In this document: positions 46,815-58,000 of the stretch, piece by piece
Numbering within the stretch: the first letter of the stretch is position 1
How the letters are laid out: each line of letters opens with the position of its first letter
Source: Beta vulgaris subsp. vulgaris
Lineage: Eukaryota > Streptophyta > Magnoliopsida > Caryophyllales > Amaranthaceae
Length of the DNA stretch: 64,000 nt
Direction: 5' to 3'
NCBI RefSeq assembly: GCF_026745355.1
Contig: NC_079206.1
Span: 17,341,582-17,405,581, forward strand
Program-made: the position numbers and the translations under genes
The notes under the pieces: model-generated
The model's database searches: none
What the model saw: the letters and a program-made list of their open reading frames with translations, nothing else
What the model was told of the DNA's origin: nothing

Positions 46815-47588
46815 TCATTCTCACAAACCATTTACAATTTTAATCTTAACCATGCACCCAAAAATAATGGTTCATCACTATTTTTCATTCTTTTTCCTAC
46901 CCCACCACATTTTCTCTCTCTTTAAATAATTCTACGAAGTTGTATTAATTAATGTAAAACGACTTTACGCTAATTAATTGTAATTAAATCTAATAATTAT
47001 TAATTAATAAAAACTAATTTTTACTATATAATAATTATCGAGGAGTAATTAATTATCGTAATCTAATTAATTATTTTTTTGAAAATTAATTAATATTAGT
47101 TAAAGCAAAATAATGTGATGAAAGAAATGATAACAGGAAAAGAAGAGAAAATTGAAATTGTGAATAAAGTATATCAAAATTGGTGTCTATTTATAGAGAA
47201 TAAAAAAATATGAATTTTGGTTTTTTTTTTTTCAAATTGTATTTTTTGAATTATTAACGTTACGAAAATTGTAACGTTAATAATAAGAGGACCAATGGAA
47301 ACTAAACACATGGCGAAATTTGAGAGGACCGCATGAAAAGGAGAGCAAAACTGACACGCGTCAGATTGCCTCTAGATTTTGTCTTTTGTGAGCTGTTCCC
47401 ACCACTAGGGAAACGACATGTGGCGCTTAATATTTTTTTATGGGTTTTCTTCTCCTTTCCAGATCCAGCGTGGAAGGCTTTGTTGTTTCACGAACCAATT
47501 CTATAGTTATGGTCCTCGATTCACGTGTGAACAATGCATCAGTTCATCATTAAGAGAAAAATTAGTGGTTCATCCTCATGAACCTTTT
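46815..47588 (-). mobile_element. Harbinger-derived MITE copy F, truncated at both ends
   Basis: Begins inside the family consensus (AATCATTCTCACAAACCATT) and follows copies A-C closely through the promoter part. It ends at CATGAACCTTTTTCC without the terminal GAGTGCTC. Confidence 0.75.
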
Positions 47589-47596
47589 TCCACTAG

Positions 47597-48440
47597 TGTG
47601 AGCTCCACTTCTCTTATTGGAGGCATTGGATTTCTTCTAGAAAGACATCCTGAAAGTCATTAACTACAGGAATATTCTCCATCATTTGTCCTTCTACTTC
47701 CAACTTTTTTATACTACACAAATATAATGGATACCCCTTTCTTATACATTTCTTGAGTTGCATGGCAGAAATCATTCTTGGGCTGGGCTTCTGACTTATT
47801 TTGCTGTAGGTTACTTTGTCTCCTTTTGGGTCTTTCAAGGTTACTTTTTGAGCTTTGCAGTCTATTTGGGATTTGAATTTTCCCAACCAATCCATTTCCA
47901 AAACAACATCTAGGTCATCTAATTCGAATTCAATTAAGTCTAAAGAAAATTCAAGGTTACTTTTTGAGCTTTGCAGTCTATTTGGGCTTTGAATTTTCCC
48001 AACCAATCCATTTCCAAAACAACATCTAGGTCATCTAATTCGAATTCAATTAAGTCTGAAGAAAATTCTACCCCTGCTATAGTCATTAAAACATGTCTAT
48101 ATAATTTAAAAACATTAATGACATCTGCAAAAGGTATGACTATATCCATGCTTATGAGTACGGGTTTACCAACTTAAGTTTTTCCACTAAGGTTTTGGAA
48201 ATAAAAGAGTGAGAAGTTCCTGAATCAAATAAAATCTCAACTGAAATAGAAGAGATGAAGAAAGTAACAATCACTACGCCTGCAGTCGTTTCAGCCTCAC
48301 GATTGCTCATGACAAACACTCGAGCTTAATTATTTGCCTTAGCCTGATTGTCTCCTCCATTCCCATTCTTAGGAGCATCGAAGAATAGAGCTAGGAACAG
48401 AGAAGGCTGAGGGGGTCTCGAAGCTTCGACGGTAAGCACC
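47597..48440 (-). pseudogene. Ty3/gypsy fragment: gag end, protease, start of RT linker
   Basis: Minus-strand pieces: a SVEILFDSGTSHSF-like protease start (about 48240-48190), DDLDVVLEMDWLGKFKSQID (protease end, where ILGMDWL is usual), AMQLKKCIRKGYPLYLCSI and VVNDFQDVFLEEI. A 116-bp block is tandemly duplicated (starts at 47836 and 47952), which shifts the frame. No LTRs are recognisable, so it is a relic. Confidence 0.75.
47836..48067. repeat. 116-bp tandem duplication inside gypsy fragment
   Basis: Two copies beginning CAAGGTTACTTTTTGAGC differ at a few bases (for example GGGATTTG against GGGCTTTG). 116 is not divisible by three. Confidence 0.85.
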
Positions 48441-49764
48441 AACTATAGGAAATAGAGCTGGAAAAAGGGTTTTTCATTGAATTTATAGGAAATAGAGCTG
48501 GGAATTCATTCAAGTTACACTTGATGATGAATTAGAATACTTTTATTTCCTAAATATTATATGAATTTGCGAATATATCTTAGAAATCTATATCAAATTA
48601 GAAGTAATTTGAATCAAAATCATAAAGTTCAATGTATCTTTTTTCCTGTTCAATCAGTGTATTCTAGGCATTAGAAAGATGACATTTCTCTGAATTCCGA
48701 TAATGATTTTTGGTAAATATGAGAGTAGAAAAAAGCGGGTAAAGTAATCATTTATAAAAGAAAAAAAAATAAGGGGTTACTTTTATTAATAAGAGGTTAA
48801 ATTGAGCACCCTTTAAAAAAAAATAAGGTCACTTCAAAAAAAAAATTAAGGTAACATCATTTTAAAAAATAAAACCAACAATAAAAGGCGTGAATGATTT
48901 TGTTTTTGGTGCAAGTTGTAAACTATTTTTTGATTTAAAATATGTTTGACTACATATCTAGGAAGGGAAGGGAAGGGAAAGGAAGGTAAAGAGAGGGGAG
49001 AAAAGAGTGAGGAGTTTACCTTCCAAATCTCTCCATTGTTAGGAGAAATACATCCCTCCATATCCCTCCATGCCATTTTCCTTCATTCCCTTTTATTTAA
49101 ACAAAGCATTATATAAAATTCACTATATAATATCACGTGTACGTTGAGCTTGTCATAATAATCACAATAATATATGAATAATAATAGATCTCAATGGTAT
49201 TTTGTGTAATTTTTGAAAAACTTATGGGTATCTTAAGAAATTTCCCCAAAAACTAGGAATAGTTTGAATACTAACTTTCTCATTTATTTTTCTAAAATTT
49301 AATAAACTATATTTTTGATAAACACTATTTATAAATTATATTGTTTATACTAAATCAATAATATGGGTGGAATTAGCAAGTAGGCATTGACTAATTGGAG
49401 TTAAGTATGATGAATGTTGGGTTGATATTCAAATAGGCCGTCACCTACAAAACAAGAAGACTAACACGGGGATTTTCGGGTGAACCCTCTCTAATTCTTA
49501 AGTCAGATGGCTCAATAATAGAAAGCAAAAAAAATGGAGAGAATTGCCTAATGTATGTAATTTGTTTAGTATGATTAAGTTACCTCTTTTTTGTTATCAG
49601 TTGGAGAATATATTGTGGGAATTAGGTATGAGAGACCTTGGAACGGTCCCAATTGGAGTAGGGCTTCCACTCATATCCTTTTTGACTCAGTTGCTTTGCA
49701 TTGAACACGAGATTAATTCACAATGGGCCTAGACCTATAATAAGAACCCTAACAACTACGATTA
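48441..49764. other. intergenic DNA without recognisable gene
   Basis: About 1.3 kb of AT-rich sequence with a purine-rich GGGAAGGGAAGGGAAAGG patch at 48962-49005. Frames at 48846-49076 (minus) and 49544-49732 (plus) have no family signature and I do not support them. Confidence 0.5.
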
Positions 49765-50447
49765 TGTTAATGAGCCGAACCAAGTTGGCTCGGCTCGAAA
49801 ATGGGAAAAGATTGACTCGACTTGAGCTCAAAAATCTCGGTTCAGCTCAAGCTTAAAAAATCTGAATACGAACTTGGCTCGGCTCGAGGCTCGACTTGAG
49901 CTCGTTCAATACAAGCCCGGATTGACTAAAGGCTCGACTCGACCTCGAGCCACTTTATATACCTTGAGTTAGATATTTGGAGTAGTAGTTTAGAGTGAAC
50001 AAAAACATATGCTTCGTTCTCCCACGCATGCGGGACTTTATGAATTAGCTTTAACATTATTTGAAACAAAGGTTAGCAATTTATTTTCCGTCCAATGAGA
50101 GAACTCAAAAAACATATTATTTTCCTTTTGTAAAGAACATAAGCTTCATCTTCTATTTTTTAACCAATGTGGGGGTAAAATCAAACCTTAAGTATACTAG
50201 GACAGTAACATTTTATGAATAAAAAATGCTATTGCTTACACTATAAATCGATGTGGAAAACTCAATATTTTTACATAAAAATTTTTATTTAAAGAAATTT
50301 TGAGCCTTTCACGAACTTTCGAGTCCAGCCAAGGCTAGCTCAAGCTTGGCTCGTTAGCATAGTGAGTCGAACTCGAACTCCCTCGAGTCAAGCTTTTACC
50401 AAGCCGAACTCGAATGATTCATGAGCAGACTCGACTCCTTAATACCC
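49765..50447. mobile_element. element with GAGCCGAGC/CTCGAGC-rich inverted ends
   Basis: Left 49765-49975 is rich in GGCTCGGCTCGA and GACTTGAGCTCG. Right 50300-50445 holds the complements (AGCCAAGGCTAGCTC, CCTCGAGTCAAGC, CCGAACTCGAA) in inverted order, starting TTAATGAGCCGAAC against TTAAGGAGTCGAGT. TAACAACTACGATTAT precedes it (49749-49764). The same 16 bases are reconstituted on the other side once the neighbouring MULE (50457-54746) is removed. Confidence 0.5.
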
Positions 50448-50816
50448 TACTAACAAGCAAAATTTGTAGGTAGACCCGAGACCACCTTGTACATTGTGGT
50501 CTCGGTTTGAAACGCGATTTGCAACAAACAAAACGCAAGGAATGTAAATTAACTATAAAAAAATTGACAAAACGCTATTTATATAAATAACTTTTTTTAA
50601 AAAAACAAAATGACAGAAATCAGTAAAATTCTCCCAGAAATTGCGGTAGAACTCCAGATTCATCGCTGTAAATTTTTAAAAAAAAAAAATTAAATGCTAC
50701 AATATTATCTATTAATTTTTTTGTGAAAGTAACTGATTTTAAAAAATAATAACCATGTTTTGTGGAAAAAAAATTATAAAAATTAATATCTATAAATCAG
50801 ATAATATAAACAGATT

Positions 50817-50818
<2 letters not shown>

Positions 50819-50886
<68 letters not shown>
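50819..50886. repeat. (TA)n microsatellite
   Basis: About 68 bp of uninterrupted TA repeat inside the MULE-like element. Confidence 0.95.
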
Positions 50887-50891
<5 letters not shown>

Positions 50892-51567
50892 CCCTTGATA
50901 TCCGGTTTTGATAAAATACCTGTGAAATTTCAAAATTCATATTTATCTCATTCAAGGTTTTGCATGCCCTCTTCACATTGATTTTTCACCATTGACGCCA
51001 TGGATGAGAACAAAGCACTAAATCAAACCAGTGGGTCAAATTAATTTTTGGTGGGTTAATCTTCATGACTTTCGCAAGAGAGAATGAATGAATTGGATGA
51101 TTTTGAGTTTTTATTTCAAGCTTCCAATTGAAGCTTTGCTTATTGAGGGAAATAGTGACAATTGGAGGTTTTTGGGAAACAACTTGTACTATGACAAGCT
51201 GAATGAAAAGAAGACATACAGTGATGCGTTTTTTTAGAATATAAACTATGCTATGGTTTCTTATTTAGAATTTGGTTTATTTTTCTCTCATAAAGTCATA
51301 CTTATTGGTAAATTGTTAGTATGTTGTTAATTGTATAAATTGAATAGTGAATTTGAATTGGTAGTAAGAATTGTTACTGAATTATAATTGTGTTAATTGC
51401 ATGAATTGTTAGTAAAATTAAATTGCCTGAACTATTAATAAATTTTAATTGTAGGAATTGTTTTTAACCTGTTATGTGATAATATAATTTTAATTGCATG
51501 AATTGTTTTATTTTTTGTAGTTTAGTTATGTCAATTATTGTATGTGCATACTCTGACATGTATGGAA

Positions 51568-51853
51568 TGTGAATGTTCTTTGATTGTATGTGTTGTGTTC
51601 TTTTTATATACTTTCATGTTCGTTTCATTTTTGTGATTTTTTAGTATCACTAATATGTAGTATCAGGTCTTATATGAATATGTTCTTTTTAAATAATTAT
51701 GGTGTTCCTTTTTTTACACTTTCATGTTCTTTTTCATGATCATTAATTTTTGTGATTGTCTATAATTTTTGGTTTCTCAAATCTCATCTGCAAATGTTCC
51801 TTTTAATATAGTATGGTGTTCTTTGGTGTTTACTTTCATGTTCTTTCCTTTTT
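51568..51853 (+). repeat. direct repeat, copy 1
   Basis: About 285 bp nearly identical to 52407-52690, including TTAGTATCACTAATATGTA and TGTCTATAATTTTTGGTTTC. An internal duplication of the MULE-like element. Confidence 0.8.
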
Positions 51854-52406
51854 AATTGAGATTGTTATTTTATTCTAATAATTATATTTATTAAAACAAT
51901 TTGAAGGTTTGAAGAAGCTAAGGATATATATACAATATTGCATTGATTTACTCACCGACAATGCTAATGTCAAAAGGGTCGAACTCCAGGTCTTGGCAAG
52001 GAAGTTTAAGAAGCTTGAAAACACTGAATAAATTTAAAGACTCGTGTGCATGTGGTGCACATAATAGCTTTAGTTAATTGTTTTTAAATGGTATTCTCGT
52101 ATAATTATGTTCATTTTTTAATAATATTGACATTTGATCCTGTGTTCTTTTATAAATACCTTAATGTTCTTTGTAATAAACTTTATGTTTTATATAATAT
52201 ACTTTCATGTTCTTTGCAAGTTCTTATTATACTACGTCATAAAATACACAATATATTTTTATGTTTTATATAATATACTTTCATGTCCTTATGTTCTTTC
52301 ATAAACAGTGCGGGTGTTCTTTGTTTTATAATTGTATGTTCTTTTAGTACTTATATATTATATTTGACAAATCCTATATTCATAATTCATTTTTGTTGTT
52401 TTTAAT

Positions 52407-52690
52407 GTGAATGTTCTTTTAATGTATGTGTTGTGTTCTTTTTATATCTTATCATGTTCATTTCATTTTTATGATTTTTTTAGTATCACTAATATGTAAT
52501 ATCAAGTCTTATATGAATATGTTCTTTTTAAATAATTATGGTGTTCCTTTTTTTACTTTCATGTTTTTTCCATGATCATTAATTTTTGTGATTGTCTATA
52601 ATTTTTGGTTTCTCAAATCTCATCTGCAAATGTTCCTTTTAAATTAGTATGGTGTTCTTTGGTGTTTACCTTCATGTTATTTCCTTTTTG
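52407..52690 (+). repeat. direct repeat, copy 2
   Basis: Second copy of the 51568-51853 block, about 840 bp downstream; it differs by small gaps and a few substitutions. Confidence 0.8.
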
Positions 52691-53055
52691 TTTTGTTCGT
52701 TTTTTTTTTGTGTGTGTAGCTTGTTTGCTCTCAATCATTATATGCTCTAATTATTTTATAATTAGACACTACAGATACATCCATGTGTATTAATAATCTC
52801 TTTCTAAAAATATTTAAAATAATTATTGTGAGGACAATTACAACCCAACACCTCAAAATACACCTATCCACGCTAAAATTATAAAATCCAAAAAATAAAA
52901 AATCACAATTTGAACTTAGACACCGAAAAAAAAAATGCTAGATATTCATCCATTGCTCAAACGACTTAGAAGAGTAATGTCAAATAATCACAAATCAACA
53001 TGAAATACAAAAGGTTGACTATAAATTCTAATAGTTTTTCATTCACTTATTTCTA

Positions 53056-54243
53056 AATAACCTGAATATTCTAATTCCCAAAAGGAGTAACATTGATTCC
53101 AAAGTAGTCATCATGTCCATGAAATTGCAATTGCGCTTCAGGATTGGTAGGGTGCGCAACAGAGCTATTCTCAGGTACATCCAAATATTCCTGAAATAAT
53201 TTATGAATGCATGTAAATTATTACACAATGATTATAAAGATAGACAAATGGTAAAAAAAAAAATGAAGGTTATATATGACATTACCTTTACTGATATTTG
53301 AGCTTCCAATTTCATTTTGCCAACCCCAATTCCATCATATTATAATTGAATTGGCAATATGTTCTTTATATTATAATTATATGTTCTTTTTAAGTTACTA
53401 TGATGTTATAATTCCGTGAGTCATACGTTCTTTTTCTCATAATGGTTTCATATGTACCTTTTACCAAGCAACTATATAATATTTTTTTTACAAGTCGATC
53501 CCATATTATAATTGAACTGTCAATATGATCTTCATATTATTATTATATGTTCTTTATAAATTACTATCATGCTCTATTTCCATAGTCATACGTTCTTTTT
53601 TTTCATAATGGTTTCATATGTACCTTTTATCAATCAATTATACAATTTTATCCCAAGTCAACGCCATATTATAATTGAACTGACAATATGTTCTTTATAT
53701 TATTATTAGATGTTCTTTTTAAGTTACTATGATGTTATAATTCCGTGAGTCATACGTTTTTTTTCTCTTAATGGTTTCATATGTACCTTTTATCAAACAA
53801 CTATATAATGTTTTTTTTACAAGTCGATACCATATTATAATTGAATTGACAATATAATCTTCATATCATTATTGGAGGATTTACAAATTACTACTGTGTT
53901 ATAATTCCATGAGTCAGATGTTCCTTTTTACATCATATATTATTATTTAATTTACACAAGTTCAGTTCAGAAAAAATTGAAATTTACATAGAAAATAACA
54001 TTGAATATATCAAAATCTTAAAAGAACATACACAAACACCAAATAAAACTACATCTTCTACGTCAGCACATTTATTTTTCTATAACAAATAAGAACAAAA
54101 AATAGGAAAAATGAGATCAACGAAATAATATTAAAATACCTTCTCCTTGTATGTCGATTCCATCCAATATATCTTCGTCATTGTTAATGTCATCCGAAGC
54201 GAAACGACAATCCGAATTATCTCGAAATTCACAATCAACCATT
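53056..54243 (-). pseudogene. possible small multi-exon gene inside MULE-like element
   Basis: On the minus strand a first exon could start at 54243 with MVDCEFRDNSDCRFASDDI and end IDIQGE before GTATTT. Near 53190-53056 an exon-like piece after CAG reads EYLDVPENSSVAHPTNPEAQ and ends DDYFGINVTPFGN with a stop. A middle piece ending ATCAGTAAAG before GTAATG lies at about 53287-53330. The acidic, short N-terminus reminds me of FAR1-related/MULE transposase N-termini, but no catalytic or zinc domain is present. Splice sites are guesses from sequence alone, so this may be a transposase relic or a chance arrangement. Confidence 0.3.
53335..53940. repeat. 165-bp tandem repeat, about 3.6 copies
   Basis: Units begin CCATATTATAATTGAAYTGNC-like at about 53335, 53501, 53664 and 53830. 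Each contains CATACGTTCTTTTT and TAATGGTTTCATATGTACC. It lies in the putative intron of the small minus-strand gene. Confidence 0.8.
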
Positions 54244-55010
54244 ATTGATGTTTTTTTAGCAAAGTAAGTTAATCTAGTACCTCTTAGATTTGTGTCAATA
54301 ATAATTCAAACTAAAATAAAAGATATCAATGTTTTCAAAAACAAAAAATAATAAATAATAGTAGTTTATATTTTTGTTTTTGAAAAAAAGTCTGTGATAA
54401 CAAATGAGAGAGAATATGCAAATGAGAGTTTGATGCTATTATTCTATTCTATTCTCTTCACACCCATTATTGATTATGAAAAAACGAAATTCAACTACCA
54501 AAATTGCAGGAAGAATTTGCGGTTTGGTTGTTTTTAGGATTTTACTATTTACTTTTTTTTTTCAACTCATGGAGCAGTATTCGCGGGATTCAAAGCAAGT
54601 TTTCAGCAGGATTTTTTGGAATTTACAATTTTTTTTTAATTAATTAATTTCCTATCGTTCAAATTTGCGTTTTATATTTAAAGTGATGTGTTTTGGAGTA
54701 AGACCACGTAGAGGAAGGTGGTCTCTGGTCCACCATCCAGGCTTTGTACTAACAACTACGATTATTTGTTAAGTTCTAGTCTAGTTGCATAATGTGATTG
54801 GCGTAATTTTACAGTGTTTGAAGGGGTGAGATGAACAATTTTTTTTTTTTTTTTTTTTTTTACCTATGTATATAAACAAAACGCAGCACTCAAAACAATA
54901 ATAAATCCAATATCAATCGAATGCGTTGCGTTTTATAGCAAAAGAGCAAAGGCTAAACAAATAAAAACTCCTGGACTCAAAAACTCAGTGGAGTCGTGGT
55001 AACATCATCC

Positions 55011-58000
55011 ATGGAAGCAACAACAGCAGCCTCTATCCTCTTCTCTCACCTCCACACTTCACCACCTTCTCTTTCTCTCTCTAAATTTCCATTCTCTGTT
55101 AAATCTTCACCTTCTCTATTTCATCTTCGCATTTCCAATGCTACCCTTTCGTTCCCATTCAAATTATCCCTCTACCCTTCCAACATCCCTTTTATCAGGC
55201 CAAATTATGAACTACGAGCTTCGGTTGAGTCTGTTGAGGGAGTGGCATTAGAGGAAATTCACAATGAAAACGATGATAAAGCTGCAAAGAGGAAATTATA
55301 TGTAGTTAATTTGCCATTTTCTCTCTCTCCTGATGATTTGAAGAAGATTTTCAGTGAGTGTGGGATTGTTAAGGATGTTGAGGTATTTTCTTGATTTTAA
55401 AGTAATTATAATTTTTTTCATTTTTCATTTTTAATTATTTGTTATTTTTTGTATTTGATATGGGTTTTTTATTCTGTTTAATGGGTAACCTTTGTTTTTT
55501 GAAATTGTTTTAGCTAATTAGGGATAAAGATGGGAAGAACCGAGGATTTGGTTTTGTTACAATGGCTTCTGGAGATGATGCTCAGGCTGTTATTGATAAA
55601 TTTCACTCCAAGGTAAAAAAAGTTTGTCTTCTTTTTCTTTTGCTCTAAAATGTTGTTTACTTATTTACTCTAGTTCAGAAATTCTGTTCTGAGAAAAGAA
55701 AGAAAGCAATTGAACCATAGGATGTTTGGGAAGTGGAATTATGTAAGCTTGCCACCAGAGATAAGGTGGGAGGAGGGGAATGAAAAATGTGGTGTATAAG
55801 AGGTATATGTCAAACATGATACTCTATAAGGGCCGGTTCTCCCCAACTTATTTTCAGTTCAATTCAATTCACTTCAGTTCAGTTGCAATTAGTTCAGTTC
55901 AGTTCAATCCAGTTCAGCTTCAATTATCATTTCTATTAGTTATAATTTAATTCATTTCAGTTGTGTTCAATTCAGTTCACTTTAGTGGCAATCGGTTCAA
56001 TTCACTTCACTTCAGTTCACTTGCAATCAGTTCAGTTCAGTTGTTTTATGTCGAAGAGAACATGCCTTAAGTACATATCTTCTTAGCTAAGGAAAATAAA
56101 CTTTTTACTTAATGTAAACTAGTAAGGTTAAAGTTGCATACATTTTCTCCCTTAATTTCGCCATGGTATACTGTTGTAGTGCTTTAGAAACAAAAATGTT
56201 AGAATTAGCGACATTATGACATGGAGGATAGGAACCTATAGTTCTTGGAGTAATAGTACATTGGCCCAAAATTACATGTGTGATATTGATCAGGAGTGTG
56301 TTTGTATGGTGATCATGGAGGCAGATGCTTATAGTCTTAAGAGGCATTTGTAACTCTACTCAACACGGAAGCTCACTAGTCACTACTCTACCTTACCTAT
56401 ATGAAAAACTGTACATCTTTGTACACGAAAGTAGGAGGAGTTTTGTCTACAAGTAGAATTCTCTCCTTTGGTAGTCTTGTATATGTCTATTTTGATCTGA
56501 GAGGGCCTTATAAAATTTCCTTTAAGGTAGGACTTGGAAAATAGCAATTTTTTTTTTTGTTGTTTTGGCCTAAGTTACAAAAGCATTCATCATTTCACTT
56601 AATTTTTTCAGTTGGTACCTCTTGTAATTGCAAAATATCTTGCTCATGTCTCTCAGACAAATCTTGCTAACTGCTCATGTCTAAAATTTCAAAATTAATC
56701 TTGAAGTGCATAAGAAAAAGAGACCTAGCCTTCTTCTCCATTGAGCTCTTAAAAGCTTCTAAAAGCATCTAGAATATGGAGGAGGCAATTTATTTTTTGA
56801 TATGGGGATGCTTGTCTTTGAAGTCTCAGTGAGGATGTTTCTTCAAGTAGTGATAAGTTATATATCTCATAATATGATAGTATGGCTTGTTTATTTTTGA
56901 AATTTTTTGATGCACTTGGAGAGTTGGACTTTTCTTACCTACTATTAGATTTAGATATTAGTAGGTTACCTTTTATTAAAAAAAAGGTAAATGCGAGCCT
57001 TGTTATGAGAGATAGATGCTTTGAGTGCTCTTTCAGGTTGAAGCAAGCATAGCAGGATATCTGACTGTCTTCCTTGGTATTTAGCAGATTTTCTTTATGG
57101 TCTAAAGGCATTTGTATAGATATTAAGTCATGTAGAACTAACATGTCACCAGAAGTTGGATCTGGCACCTCAAGCCATTTCACTTGCCTGTTTATAGTAT
57201 CTAGTTGTTTAGGATGCTAAATGACGATAAGGTTATAATTGGAAATCGATTTACTTGCTTTGTGGTCATGTGAGCATCTTTACGCTGCTGAATAAGATAG
57301 AGGATGCTTAGAGGCCGTGGTAATAGCAGAGTTACTGGGATGGGGAATCTATCTATAACGACACTGTCTATTGAATATGAACCTAACAAAAAGGTGAGTG
57401 TTCGGCATTCAGCCATGACTGCTTGTGTTTCAAAGTCTGAACTGTGAACTCTGAAGTCAAAGCTAAGTTTGAAGTGGTAATGCTGATGCCCAGAAGCTAT
57501 GCAGACTGTGAGAAACGTGATACAATTCATAGAAATTTTATTATGCATCCATCAAAACTTTTCTATCCATCAAAGGTATGATGGAAATGCAATGCTTTTT
57601 CTAGCTGAGCACTACTTTAGAGTACACCCTTAGGCCTCAGTTTCCTCATTTTTTTTAACTCGCAAGAGCAGTTAACCTACCAGGTTGGTTATATGAAATG
57701 TTTAGTTGGTTCTTAATCCTCTGTATCAAAGTAATATGTTTAATTGATTGGCTAATGACTAATGTCGTGGACTTGTGCCAAACTGCCAATGTGTCCATAT
57801 ACTTGGACAATTTGTGTTGCAATATGGAGAATATTATATCATTTCTTCCAATCCATTCATGAAAAAGTGTATTTCCATCACCTTTTCATACTGCCACTTA
57901 ATTTATTGAACTTTATATTAATATTGACTTCTCGAGTATGGTTACTATGATTATAACTATTTAAGTTTGCCTTATTAGGGTACAACAACATGTTATCAAT

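Larger units (their letters stand above)
50457..54746 (-). mobile_element. MULE-like element, 4.3 kb
   Basis: A perfect 9-bp duplication TACTAACAA flanks it (50448-50456 and 54747-54755). Inner ends share inverted words: left GACCCGAGACCACCTT and reverse-complemented right GACCAGAGACCACCTT, each then followed by a second, inverted GTGGTCT. The TIR is short and diverged. The interior is AT-rich with periodic ATGTTCTTTT, a TA microsatellite, a duplicated block and a 165-bp tandem array. No complete transposase is seen; possible small exons are on the minus strand near its right end. Confidence 0.65.
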
